64,000 nucleotides of DNA from Streptomyces sp. Tu 3180 (GTDB lineage Bacteria; Actinomycetota; Actinomycetes; Streptomycetales; Streptomycetaceae): positions 124,001 through 188,000 of the forward strand of contig NZ_WOXS01000002.1 of NCBI RefSeq assembly GCF_009852415.1, read 5' to 3'. Under the pieces are notes generated by a model that saw only the letters and a program-made list of their open reading frames with translations, ran no database searches and was not told the DNA's origin. Both the position numbers and the translations under genes were made by a program. Of the stretch, positions 52,041 through 61,448 are shown piece by piece. Within the stretch, counting starts at the first letter, position 1; every line of letters begins with the position of its first letter.

Positions 52041-53498
52041 TCAGTGAGCGGACTGGGTGTGGTCCTGCTCCACGTACACCTTGAGGGCCTGGAACTCCTC
52101 GATCGCTCGCGGGCCGCACAGATAGCCGTAACCGCTGCCCTTGACGCCGCCCTCCTCGAAGTCCTCGCTGATGGCTCCCCAGGTGTTGATCCATACGGTG
52201 CCGGTGCGGATGCGCCGGGCGATCCGGCGGGCCTTCATCGAGTCCGAGCTGAACACCGAGGCGGCCAGGCCGTAGATGGTGGCGTTCGCCTTGGTCACGG
52301 CGTCGTCCTCGTCGTCGAAGATCTCGAACGTCTGGACCGGGCCGAAGACCTCTTCCTGCACGATCCGGACGTCGGTGCGGTCCACCTCGATCAGGCTCGG
52401 CCGGTAGAACGCACCGGCGGCCAGGGGGCCGTCGGTGACCACGCCGCCGCGCAGCAGTACCGTGCCGTACGAGGTGGCTTCCTCGACGATCGCGTCCACC
52501 CGCTGGGCGGACGCCCGGTCGATCACCGGGCCGAGCTGGGCATCCTTGTCGTCGCCCGAGCCGAGCCGCACCTGCGCGAGCGCGCTGGTGAGTCGGGTGC
52601 GCACCTGGTCGGCGATGTCCCGGTGAACCAGTACGCGGGAGCCGGTGCAGCAGAACTGCCCGTTCATCAGCACCAGCGACTGCACCACGGTCGGGATCAC
52701 CATGTCCAGATCGGCGTCGGGAAGGATCACCATCGGCGCCTTGCCGCCCAGTTCCAGACCGAGCCGCTTGAGCGTGGTGGAGGCCGCGGCCGCGATACGG
52801 CGCCCGACCGGCGTGCTGCCGGTGTAGTTGATCACGTCGACCTTGTCCGAGGAGACCAGGAACGGGGCCCCGGTGTTGCCGGACTCGGTGAACACGCTGA
52901 CCACGCCCGCCGGGATCTCCGTGACCGAGGCCAGGACCTGCGCGAAAAGCTCATTGGTCAGTGCCGTCTGAGCCGGAAGTTTGACCACGACGGTGCAGCC
53001 GGCGGCCAGTGCCGGGCCCAGTGCCCGCACGGTCAGCATGATGGGGGAGTTCCAGGGAGAGATGATCCCGGCGACACCGAGCGGCTCGGGCACCGAGTGG
53101 GTGTACTGGCCGGGTGCCGTCTCGGCGGCGCGCCCGGCGCTCTGGGTGCGTGCAGAGGCCGCCGCGTACCGCAGCCACCCGACCGCGCCGCTGACCTCCC
53201 ACGTGGTCTCACCCAGCAGCTTGCCGTTCTCCCGGGACAACATGGCCGCAATCTCGGGCACCCGGGCCTCGAGGGCGTCGGCCAGCCGGCTGAGTGCGGT
53301 CGCCCGGAGCGAGGGAGTGCGCGCCCATTCGGTGGTCTCGAACGCGGCGGCGGCGGCGTCCACGGCGGCCGAGGCCTCCACCTCACCACCGTCGTAGAAG
53401 GAGCCGACGACTGTGCCGTCGGCCGGGTTGATCGATTCCAGAACCGAGCCGGAGCCGGTCCACCGTCCGTTGATCCAGTGCTGCGCGATGGTGTTCAT
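52041..53498 (-). CDS. Aldehyde dehydrogenase (NAD(P)-dependent)
   Basis: 485 aa from ATG 53498. Complete ALDH: IISPWNSPIMLTVRALGPAL, NYTGSTPVGRRIAAAA, catalytic Glu in LKRLGLELGGKAPMVIL, catalytic Cys283 in NGQFCCTGSRVLVH, EEVFGPVQTFE and GLAASVFSSD. It oxidises an aldehyde to the acid; the group resembles betaine/vanillin-type dehydrogenases. The gene begins inside the 123-bp segment shared with the alpha/beta hydrolase gene, which implies joint control. Confidence 0.95.
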   Translation of the reverse strand: MNTIAQHWINGRWTGSGSVLESINPADGTVVGSFYDGGEVEASAAVDAAAAAFETTEWARTPSLRATALSRLADALEARVPEIAAMLSRENGKLLGETTWEVSGAVGWLRYAAASARTQSAGRAAETAPGQYTHSVPEPLGVAGIISPWNSPIMLTVRALGPALAAGCTVVVKLPAQTALTNELFAQVLASVTEIPAGVVSVFTESGNTGAPFLVSSDKVDVINYTGSTPVGRRIAAAASTTLKRLGLELGGKAPMVILPDADLDMVIPTVVQSLVLMNGQFCCTGSRVLVHRDIADQVRTRLTSALAQVRLGSGDDKDAQLGPVIDRASAQRVDAIVEEATSYGTVLLRGGVVTDGPLAAGAFYRPSLIEVDRTDVRIVQEEVFGPVQTFEIFDDEDDAVTKANATIYGLAASVFSSDSMKARRIARRIRTGTVWINTWGAISEDFEEGGVKGSGYGYLCGPRAIEEFQALKVYVEQDHTQSAH

Positions 53499-53618
53499 GG
53501 TCCGCTCCTCGTGGTCTCGCCCGGGTACCGGGCGGGTTCGATGTCTCCACGAGAATGGCTCGGCCACCGTGCCGACAGCCTCCGTCAGCTGACTGACATC
53601 CGGCCGACGGCTCGCTTA
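53496..53618. repeat. 123-bp duplicated promoter segment, copy B
   Basis: Second copy of 46322-46444, starting at the ATG of the aldehyde dehydrogenase and including ribosome site, upstream region and GTCAGCTGAC at 53584-53593. The homology stops abruptly at both ends. Confidence 0.93.
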
Positions 53619-53731
53619 GAAGCCGTTGTCTTTCCGAGAATGGCGGGTGTGTTTCCGCTGGTCAGGTGTGGGGGCGGCGTTTCGGCGGCAGGGACGAGGT
53701 GTCGTGTCGTCTCTTCGGTGGAGGTGCCGGG

Positions 53732-54212
53732 ATGCCGTCGGTGATGGGGTTGCTGGAGGAGCGTGAACGCGCCGCTCGGCAGCGGGTGGAGGCTCTCCAG
53801 GACGAGCTGCGGGAGGCCGAGGCAGTGTGGGAGCGGTTCGTGATCGCCCGCGAGACGATGGGCGAGGTCTGGCGGAGAGCCCCGCGGTGGTGGGGACCGG
53901 TCGTCAGCCGTATTGACCGACGGACGGCCGGTCCAGGGCAGGGCGGCGGTGCCCGGTTCGGTGGTGCCGCACTGGCAGTAAGGAGTTGCTCCGACGGTTC
54001 TGGCGCCTGGTTACCGGCGGATCATGCACGTCCTGGCCGGCGGAGACACGATGGACTGTCGACAGCTCGCGGCGGCGCTCGGACTGGAGCGGGTCCCGGC
54101 GAAGGTGGAAGGGGTGCGGTCGAAGGCGGAGTTGCTGGTCTCGCGGGGCTGGCTGACGGAGAACCGTCCGGGGCTGTTCAGCGTGTCCGTCGCGCCAGTC
54201 GGCGGCTCATGA
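53732..54212 (+). pseudogene. Hypothetical protein, coiled-coil plus winged-helix, frameshifted
   Basis: The first part is a coiled coil (MGLLEERERAARQRVEALQD, ELREAEAVWERFVIARETMG). The second part, in another frame, is a small HTH-like domain: YRRIMHVLAGGDTMDCRQLA with AALGLERVPAKVEGVRSKAE, LLVSRGWLTENRPGLFSVS. Between them are an indel near 53870 and a TAA at about 53979. It matches a Streptomyces hypothetical family often found with transposase genes. Confidence 0.6.
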
Positions 54213-54760
54213 CGATGCTCATCGACCAGCGGATCACCATTTCCGAGGTATCGGTGCGCGTCTCGTAGTCGCGGGCCAGCCGACGTGAGTGCATCAGCCA
54301 CGCGGTTGGGTGGACCGCGCGGCGAGGTGCTCGCCGTGAGGGCGAGTCCTGTTCCGCGCGGCCTCCCGCCGAACCGGACACGACGGTTTCCCGGTCATCC
54401 GGCTCTCTTCACCGACTGCGCGTCGATGACGCCCGCCGTCGGTTCCGCATCCCGGCCCGCAGCCTCGTGGACCCTCTCGCGCAGCCGGTCATGGAACTCG
54501 GCGGTCAGACCCCTGTCCCGCCGGCGCCGGAAGAAGGCGTAGACGCGGTCCCAGGCGGGGAAGTCCGCGGGCATCGCCCGCCAGGCGATGCCGCCCGCAA
54601 CCAGGTAGCGCACCGCGTCGACCATCTGCCGGTGGCAGTAGCTCTCCGGTTGCCCGCCGCGGCCCTCCAGCCAGCCGGGGACCGGCATCGCGTCGCGGAC
54701 GACGGCCCACTCCGCGTCGCTCATGTCCGATGGATACCTCGGTCGCCTGTGCGGATGGTT
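54178..54760 (-). pseudogene. IS5-family transposase with internal deletion
   Basis: N-terminal half: MSDAEWAVVRDAMPVPGWLE, YLVAGGIAWRAMPADFPAWD, GVIDAQSVKRA (first Asp), then a stop at 54395. The last 40 residues (WLMHSRRLARDYETRTDTSE) follow at 54178-54300. The middle of the DDE core has been deleted. It is the same family as the fragment at 2780-3112. Confidence 0.75.
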
Positions 54761-55047
54761 CGCAGCGTTCCCGAACCGATGAGCAAGGCAATCACACGTC
54801 AGGGAAGCCGGATTGGACGACATCGATGCCGGCACGGAAGGCTGCAGCACCAGGGGCCTCCTGTTGCTCGGTTGGATTCGACACCCACGAGCTGTGCGGG
54901 AGGCCCCGCTGTCCTGTCGGAGCGAAGTTGACTGTGGATCTCGCGTTGAGCTGCGGGTTTGCCAGTTGTGGTGAGACTGGCATGGCTCAGGATTCTTACT
55001 GCACCTGGCTTCTGTGGAAGTCCAGCGTGGCATGAGCGCGTTTGGCC

Positions 55048-55644
55048 CTAGCCGAAGAGGCTGTGCTTCGTCGTCGGTGGTTCTTGGCTGTCCGTCAGGT
55101 AGCGTCGTCGGAGACGGGTGAAGGCGGTGGGGCTGGGGCGGTGCGCGAGGAGTTCCTTGATGCGCTGTGCGCATTCGCGTGGGCTTGCCGCGCTGGTGTC
55201 GCACTCCACGTCGTAGTCGCCGTGGGCGTGGACCAGGTCGTATTGGTGCGCCGCGAGGCCCGGCGGGCGGTCGCCCCGGGCCAGCTCGCGGCGGGCCAGC
55301 TCGTCCAGCGGGCAGTGGACGCCGACAAACAGTACGTCCTCGGGCGGCAGCACTGTCAGGCAGTCGAGCAGTCGCCACGGCTCGCTCAGCACATGGTCGA
55401 CCACGATGTCGTTGCCCACCTCGGCCATGGCCGCGATCGAGCGGTGGAAGCCCATCCTGGTCCGCCGCAGCGCGGCGTCGAGCTCCTCCGCCTCAAGCTC
55501 CCGCTTGCTGCGCATCGAGTTGAAGCTGTCGACCGCCAGGTGGAAGAAGACGCCGTCGTCCAGGATGTCCAGAAGCTCCCGGGCGATGCTCGACTTCCCT
55601 GAACTGGAGGTGCCATTGAGGAAGATGATCCGACCAGATGTCAT
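55048..55644 (-). CDS. Chloramphenicol-phosphotransferase-like kinase (CPT family)
   Basis: 198 aa from ATG 55644. P-loop at residues 11-19 (GTSSSGKSS), then VDSFNSM with the Asp39 that acts as base in CPT, VDHVLSEPWRLLDCL, VGVHCPLDELARRELARGDR (R-rich lid). CPT phosphorylates chloramphenicol at the 3-hydroxyl, but many members act on unknown hydroxylated substrates. It is a stand-alone gene, and resistance should not be assumed. Confidence 0.85.
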   Translation of the reverse strand: MTSGRIIFLNGTSSSGKSSIARELLDILDDGVFFHLAVDSFNSMRSKRELEAEELDAALRRTRMGFHRSIAAMAEVGNDIVVDHVLSEPWRLLDCLTVLPPEDVLFVGVHCPLDELARRELARGDRPPGLAAHQYDLVHAHGDYDVECDTSAASPRECAQRIKELLAHRPSPTAFTRLRRRYLTDSQEPPTTKHSLFG

Positions 55645-56172
55645 ATCGGCATGGTCACATGGTGCCGTTCCGGCTCCGCGTTGAGGGGATCTCCCGTAGA
55701 TCTCGGCGCCCGGCAAGACGGCAGTCCTGGACGCCGTAGGCTCGCAGGTTGTGAGCCGACAGGGTGGAATTGGCAGCGAGCTTGTCGCTTGTCCGAAGGC
55801 TGATCAATCGGGTGTCTGGGCTGCGATCGCCACCCCCGACAGCCACGTACATGCCGAAGCCGACCGTGACAGGTGCAATGAGAACGAGACCAGCGAAGTG
55901 AGATCAAACCCCACGAACGAAGCAAACGCCGCCGCTCAGCACGCGACGCAATGAGAATCCGCCACCGCGAACGAGAAGCAGCGGGAATCCGACAGCTTCA
56001 ATGCGACAGGACACCGTCCTCCTCGGCCCTGTTCTCGTATAGCTACGGTGAACGGACATGTAGCGCAGGGCGAGGCTCGGGGCTGGAGCGGGCGTGAGGG
56101 TCGACGGCACAGCGATCGGCGGTGGCAGCGATTCAGCTTCGAGGTTCACTTATCGGACTTCCGGCGCGCCTA
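55645..56172. other. Intergenic region, lower GC, no gene recognised
   Basis: About 530 bp between the kinase start and an IS5-family element. It holds the kinase promoter. A minus-strand frame at 55904-56149 is low-complexity and was not accepted. Confidence 0.4.
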
Positions 56173-57069
56173 GGCCGTTTCCTTTGGATCACCTTGCGGA
56201 CCAGATGAAGATGGCGGCGAGGTGGAGTCCGGCGAGGTAGATGGTGGCGGTCTTGTCGTAGCGAGTGGCCAGGCCGCGCCACTGCTTCAGCTTGTTGATG
56301 CACCGCTCGACGGTGTTTCGCTGCTTGTAGGCCTCGCGGTCGAAGGCCGGCGGACGGCCGCCGCGACTGCCGAGCCGCTTGCGGTTTGCGGCCTGGTCGG
56401 CGGGCTGCGGGATCACCGCCCGGATTCCGCGGCGCCGCAGATGACGACGGATCGCCCGTGAGGAGTAGGCCTTGTCGGCCAGGACCGCATCCGGTGTGAC
56501 TCTCGGCCGGCCGGTCCGGCGAGGCACCCGTAATCGGGCCATGACCTGCTCGAATGCGGGTGCGTCTCCAGCCTGCCCGGGTGTGACGACGAATGCCAGC
56601 GGCCTGCAGCGGCCATCGGCGGCGAGGTGGATCTTCGTGGTCAGACCACCGCGGGACCGTCCGAGGGCATGGTCGGACGGCTCGCCTGCCGGAGCCCCTT
56701 TTGACGGGCCCCGGCCGCGTGCTGATGAGCCCGCACGATCGTGGAGTCGACCGCGACGACCCAGTCCAAGTCGCCCTCGGCGTCAGCCTGGGCGAGCAGA
56801 GCCGTGAACACCTTCTCCCACGTCCCGTCCGCGGCCCACATCCGCAACCGATTGTGGGCGCCCTTCCACGAGCCGAAGTGCTCGGGCAGGTCCATCCACG
56901 GCGTGCCGGTGCGGTACTTGAACGCGATCGCGTCGATCACCTGCCGGTGATCCCGCCACCGACCACCCCGCTTCGGGGTCCGGTCCGGCAGCAACGGCTC
57001 GATCCTCGCCCACTGGGCGTCAGTCAATGACACATCAACCAACGATCAGATGATCTGAAGGAAACGGCC
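56173..57069 (-). mobile_element. IS5-family insertion sequence, 897 bp
   Basis: Inverted ends GGCCGTTTCCTTTGGATCA (left) and GGCCGTTTCCTTCAGATCA (right, read inward), flanked on both sides by TA within CTAG/CTAG. It carries a two-frame transposase. It is followed after 30 bp by IS copy 3. Confidence 0.88.
56189..57042 (-). CDS. IS5-family transposase, orfA/orfB with frameshift
   Basis: OrfA from GTG or ATG at 57042 (VSLTDAQWARIEPLLPDRTP, GTPWMDLPEHFGSWKGAHNR, first Asp in VVAVDSTIVRAHQHAAGARQ). OrfB in the next frame: DHALGRSRGGLTTKIHLAAD, TPDAVLADKAYSSRAIRRHL (second Asp), KQRNTVERCINKLKQWRGLA (Glu). The frames overlap at CAAAAGGGG near 56700, a typical slippery run, so the shift is probably programmed. 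Confidence 0.85.
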
Positions 57070-57099
57070 TAGTGACTCGCCAGGATAGTGCCGCAGTAA

Positions 57100-57962
57100 G
57101 ACCGTGTCCTACATGGTCAGGTTGAGGAGCCGTTTGTAGCAGCAGAGCGCGGCTGCCAGTCCGAGAAAGGCCAGGTAGTTGCGGGGGCGTCGTTCGTAGC
57201 GGTGGTTGAGTCGGCGGTAGCCGGTCAGCCAGGACATGGTGCGTTCGATGACCCATCTGCGTCGGCCGAGTCGCTCGCTGGAGTCGATGCCTTTGCGGGC
57301 GATGCGGACGCCGATGTGCTTGCCCCATAGCCATCGCCGCAGGTGAGGGATGTCGTATGCCTTGTCCGCGTGGAGACGCCCAGGCTTGGAATCGGTCGCG
57401 TGGGATTCGTGTCCCATGTGGAAGTGGGACAGCATCGGCTTCAGGGCGAGGCTGTCGTGGGTGTTGGCCGCGGAGAGTCCGACGCGTAGGGGCAGTCCGT
57501 TCGCGTCGGACAAGACGTGCATCTTGGAACCCGGCTTACCCCGGTCCACGGGGCTCGGACCTGTGTGTTCGCCCCTTTTTTAGCGCGGACGTGAGCGGAG
57601 TCGAGGACAGCGCGCGACAGGTCGACGAGGTTCTGGCCGTCCAGGAGCTCGAGCACCTTCTGGTGCAGTCGTCCCCACACACCGGCCCGGGACCAGATGA
57701 GAAACCGGCGGTGCACGGTCGACTCCGATGCCCCAAAGCACGGCGGCAACGCCCGCCAGGCACAGCCACTGACCAGCACATAGATGATCGCGGCGAACAC
57801 CGCCTCGTCATCGATGTTCGCGACCCCGCCGCCCTGCGGACGCACCCGCGCCGGCGGCAGCAGTGGCCTGGCGATCTCCCACAGGCCATCCGGCACGATC
57901 CATCCCCACCGCCCACTCCCCATGACCAGTCCAACGACCAACTGACCATGTAGGACACGGTC
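57100..57962 (-). mobile_element. IS5-family insertion sequence, copy 3 of 3
   Basis: 863 bp, same orientation as copy 1 and identical at protein level to copy 2. Left flank TAA (57097-57099), right flank TTA (57963-57965). The right TTA overlaps the TA duplication of the following IS630 element. Confidence 0.95.
57109..57923 (-). CDS. IS5-family transposase, orfA/orfB (copy 3)
   Basis: Same as copies 1 and 2, with start ATG 57923 and slippery A6G4 at the complement of 57572-57581. The GASESTVHRR variant is shared with copy 2. Confidence 0.85.
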
Positions 57963-57965
57963 TTA

Positions 57966-59121
57966 CTGAGTTTTTCGTTAGTTCTGTGGTGGTTGGGGCT
58001 TCGGCAGTGTGAGCATGAGGGTGTGTCTTCCAAGCCGCAGGATGCTGTTGCTGATGTCTCCGTTCTGCCGCTGACGCGGCCGCAGTTGGCCGAGGCCCGT
58101 CGCATGCGCGCGGCCGAGTTGTTCGAGCAGAGACGTCCTTCGTCCGAGGTTGCCCGGGCGGTGGGGATGCATCCCGAGAGTGTGCGCCGGTGGAAACGCC
58201 TGTGGGAGCAGGGCGGGGCTGAGGCATTGCGGCGGCATCCGGCCACCGGTCGGCCGCCCAAGCTGGACGACGCCCAGGTCGAAGCGGTGCGAGCCGCCTT
58301 GGAGCGGGGCGCTCAGGCGCACGGGTTCGAGGCGGACCTGTGGACGTTGGAACGGGTCGGCGTGGTGGTTGAGCGGGTGACCGGGGTGACGCTGGCCCGG
58401 GCCTCGGTATGGCGCCTGCTGACCGGGCGGCTGGGATGGAGTCTGCAGCGGCCCCGGCGCCAGGCCGTCGAGCGGGACGAGTGCGAGATCGCCCGATGGG
58501 TCGCCCACGAGTGGCCGCGCATCAAAAAGGGCGGTGAAGAAACGTGCCTGGATCGTGTTCCTCGACGAATCAGGCGTATCGCTGCTGCCCGGGGTGCGCC
58601 GCACCTACGCACCCCGCGGCCGCACCCCTACTCTGCGGCACCGGCTGAACTGGAAACGAGCGGGGATGGCCGCCGCGCTGGGCTACCACGCCGCCGACCC
58701 CGAACGCGGCCCGCGGCTGTGCTTCCGCCTCAAGCCGGGCAGCTACGACACCACTTCCCTGATCGAGGTGCTGGAACAGATCAAGACCTTCTACGCCGGT
58801 GAGTCGGTGGTGTTGGTATGGGACGGACTGTCCGCCCACTGGAGCCGGGGCATGCGGGCCTGGGCGACCGAGCAGGACTGGCTGACGCTGGAGCGGCTGC
58901 CGGCCTACGCACCCGAACTCAACCCGGTCGAACTGCTGTGGTCGGCCATCAAGACCCGCGAACTGGCCAACCTCGCCGGCGACCACCTCACCGATGCCGC
59001 CGACGCCGCCGAACGCGGCATCCACCGAGTCTGCTCCAGCGAGCAACTCCCGTGGTCCTTCCTCACCCACACCGGCCTGAAAATCCATCCCTAACCACCA
59101 CAGAACTAACGAAAAACTCAG
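57966..59121 (+). mobile_element. IS630-family insertion sequence
   Basis: Perfect inverted repeats of about 29 bp (left from 57966: CTGAGTTTTTCGTTAGTTCT; right end is its complement up to 59121). TA on each side (57964-57965 and 59122-59123), the diagnostic IS630/Tc1 target. It abuts IS copy 3 directly. Confidence 0.92.
58023..59094 (+). CDS. IS630-family transposase, two frames
   Basis: First frame from GTG 58023: PLTRPQLAEARRMRAAELFE, SSEVARAVGMHPESVRRWKR, a double HTH. Second frame from about 58534: VFLDESGVSLLPGVRRTYAP (first Asp), VVLVWDGLSAHWSRGMRAWA (second Asp), LPAYAPELNPVELLWSAIKT (Glu). The frames meet at ATCAAAAAGGGCG (about 58521-58533), needing a +1 or -2 shift; this may be programmed or a mutation. 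Confidence 0.8.
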
Positions 59122-59123
59122 TA

Positions 59124-60020
59124 GGAGAGAGGCGGGGTGACCTGCGGGCTGATCTGCGGCTTCGTCAGCCGAGGAAGCGTGCGGCTACTCGACCGCGAGG
59201 CACCGGCGTTAACCGTGGCTGACCCCTGCATCTGGCACGGTTGTGGCACGAACCTCAGCCGACGACAGTCAGCCACGATGGTGGGTGCGCCGGCCGACCA
59301 GGCGCGCGTGTTCCTCGCTGCGCCCCCACCGACCTTCACCACGCTGCCAGTACCGTCGACTAGAGCAAGTCACGACGGCCGACACGTGCTAACGATGCCT
59401 GAGTCCTCAGCTTGGGAAGCTGGCTGCGATCATTTGCGGGCGGTTCGGGTGCTGAACTGGGTCAACGACCAAGGGTCAGCCTTGTGGGGCTCGGTGGCTT
59501 TCACCGTGGTTCCCCGCTCGATCTGGTGCGCTTGCGGTGCCGGGTTGCCGCGCTGCATGCCGGGTATCCGTCCCTGCGTGCTGGCCATCGTGTACCGGTC
59601 CTATGCCGCGACGACGACCGTTTGGGCATTCGTGCTGTCGGTTCTGGTCGTGTTGGTCGTGGGCTGGTACGTCCGGCGTCGCAGGTAGGTGTGACCACCG
59701 CATGAGGTGAGAGGCTGGGGCGCTCTGCCGGTGACCTGAGGATTCACTGGCTGAGCTGACAGGCAGGGATACGCCCGCCGGCTCATCTCCCCTGTCACTG
59801 GCACTGCCGTGTCACGCGACGAACGGATGGCTCGGAACTTGGCCGCCCCCTCCGTTGTCCGGTGGTCAACCACCGTGGTGGCCGCGCTGCACTGAGAGGA
59901 ACAGTTCTGTCCGTTTATGCCCTCTGACAGGGCCTGTGCGTCAAGGGGCGCCGACGTTGTCCCGGGGGCATCCTGGGGGCACGGGTAATCGCCGGAGCAG
60001 CCGACGAGAAGGGTCCGGTC
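59124..60020. other. Region without a convincing gene
   Basis: About 900 bp. A plus-strand frame ends with a possible transmembrane helix (WAFVLSVLVVLVVGWYV, RRRR, stop near 59688), but its upstream part has poor codon bias, so a short membrane protein starting near 59560 is only possible. The last 200 bp should carry the promoter of the gene at 60021. Confidence 0.35.
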
Positions 60021-61139
60021 GTGAGGGTATCGTCACAGGGCGTTACGGTCGTGGCTCTCCTGGCGGATCCGGACGCGCCGACGGAGATCGCGCAGCGTAT
60101 GGCCCGGATGCTCCCTGCTCGGCTAGCCGACAGGTCGGGCCAGGGGCGACGGTTCGACGTCGAGGTGGTCAGTGAGCCCTTCAGCGCAGGGACTGAGGAC
60201 CTGGCCACGCTGACGTGTCGGATCATGGACCGCGGGCGTGCGGAGCATTGGGACATCGTCGTGGCCCTCACCGACCTTCCGTTGCACTCGCACGGGCGCA
60301 AGCTTGTTGTGGATCTGAGTCATGAGCACGGCCTGGCGCTACTCTCCCTTCCGTCGTTGGGGGGCCTGCGTTTTGAGAGAAGGGCCCTGCGGGCGGTGGA
60401 GGAGGCCGTTCTCAGCTTGGCGGGTGCGCGAGCCACTGGAGCTGAGGAATCTCCTCAAGGTCAGTCGCTGGAACGTTTCGCCGGTCGTCTTGCGCCTGTT
60501 CACCCGGGCCCGATCGGTGAGGAGGAGACCGCTGATCTCCGGTACGTCGTCAGCGGGCCGCGTGGTTACCTGAGGGTGCTCTTCGGTATGGTTCGCGCCA
60601 ACCGGCCGTGGCGGTTGGTCCCGGGTCTCTCGAAGGCCCTGGCGGCCGCACTCGCCACGGGAGCAATTGCCACGGTGAACTCCACCCTCTGGAGTCTGGC
60701 TGCGTCCTTGGGTACGCCGCGCCTCGTGATTGCCATGGTCGGGTCCGTCGCGCTCATGATCGGCTGGTTGATCGTGGACGCGCACCTGTGGCATCGAGCG
60801 GCGGAGGCCTCGCCGGAGGCGAGGAAGCGGGCAGCTCTCTACAACGCCTCGACGGTCGTGACTGTGGGCATCGGGGTGCTCGTCTGCTACGTGGGTTTGT
60901 TGGTCATCAACTTGGTGTGGGCGCTCTTCATCCTCAACGACCAAGTGTTCGCCTCCATGACGCGGACCCCGCTGCACGCCACGGAATACTGGACGCTGTC
61001 CTGGTTCGTCGCTTCGGTCGCCACGGTGGGCGGCGCGCTGGGATCTGGCCTGGAGAGCGACGAGGCGATCCGGGCAGCCGCTTATTCCAAGCGCGAACAG
61101 GAACGTCGCCGCATGCTGGAGGACGACCACGGTGACTAG
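60021..61139 (+). CDS. Integral membrane protein with cytoplasmic N-terminal domain
   Basis: 372 aa from GTG 60021. Residues 1-190 form a soluble alpha/beta domain (VTVVALLADPDAPTEIAQRM, WDIVVALTDLPLHSHGRKLV). Four transmembrane helices follow: ALAAALATGAIATVNSTLWS, LVIAMVGSVALMIGWLIVDA, VVTVGIGVLVCYVGLLVINL and WFVASVATVGGALGSGL. A charged tail (KREQERRRMLEDDHGD) ends it. This layout is seen in conserved actinobacterial membrane proteins of unknown function. Confidence 0.82.
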   Translation: MRVSSQGVTVVALLADPDAPTEIAQRMARMLPARLADRSGQGRRFDVEVVSEPFSAGTEDLATLTCRIMDRGRAEHWDIVVALTDLPLHSHGRKLVVDLSHEHGLALLSLPSLGGLRFERRALRAVEEAVLSLAGARATGAEESPQGQSLERFAGRLAPVHPGPIGEEETADLRYVVSGPRGYLRVLFGMVRANRPWRLVPGLSKALAAALATGAIATVNSTLWSLAASLGTPRLVIAMVGSVALMIGWLIVDAHLWHRAAEASPEARKRAALYNASTVVTVGIGVLVCYVGLLVINLVWALFILNDQVFASMTRTPLHATEYWTLSWFVASVATVGGALGSGLESDEAIRAAAYSKREQERRRMLEDDHGD

Positions 61140-61448
61140 CTGGTGATCTGAGTCGGAGATGCGTCTTTGGTCGCTGGTCGGCTGGATGCGAAGAAATCCG
61201 CTGATCGATCGAGGAATGGTCGTTTCGCGTCGGAGGCCGATGGGGACTCGCACGGCACGCCGCCGGGCGCCGAAGCTCCACCTGGCGGGCCGGTGGCGGC
61301 ACCACCGTTTCATCTGATCCGGGTGAACGGCCCGTAGAGGCGTGCCGGAGCCATGGACCCCGGCGTAGCAACTTCCGAGAGTCAGGCTCTTTGCGCCGTC
61401 TCATCATCGCCGTGCCGCGGTCGTGCCGCGACACCAAGGGAAGTCATC
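61140..61448. other. Intergenic region upstream of the dehydrogenase
   Basis: Promoter region of the zinc dehydrogenase; no gene or repeat recognised. AAGGGAAG lies just before the ATG. Confidence 0.4.

Noticed and set aside
52044..53744. 566-codon plus-strand open frame
   Set aside because: Antisense shadow of the aldehyde dehydrogenase, which has all catalytic motifs.
55904..56149. Minus-strand frame of 81 codons
   Set aside because: Low-complexity composition, no ribosome site, and codon positions do not show the expected GC bias.
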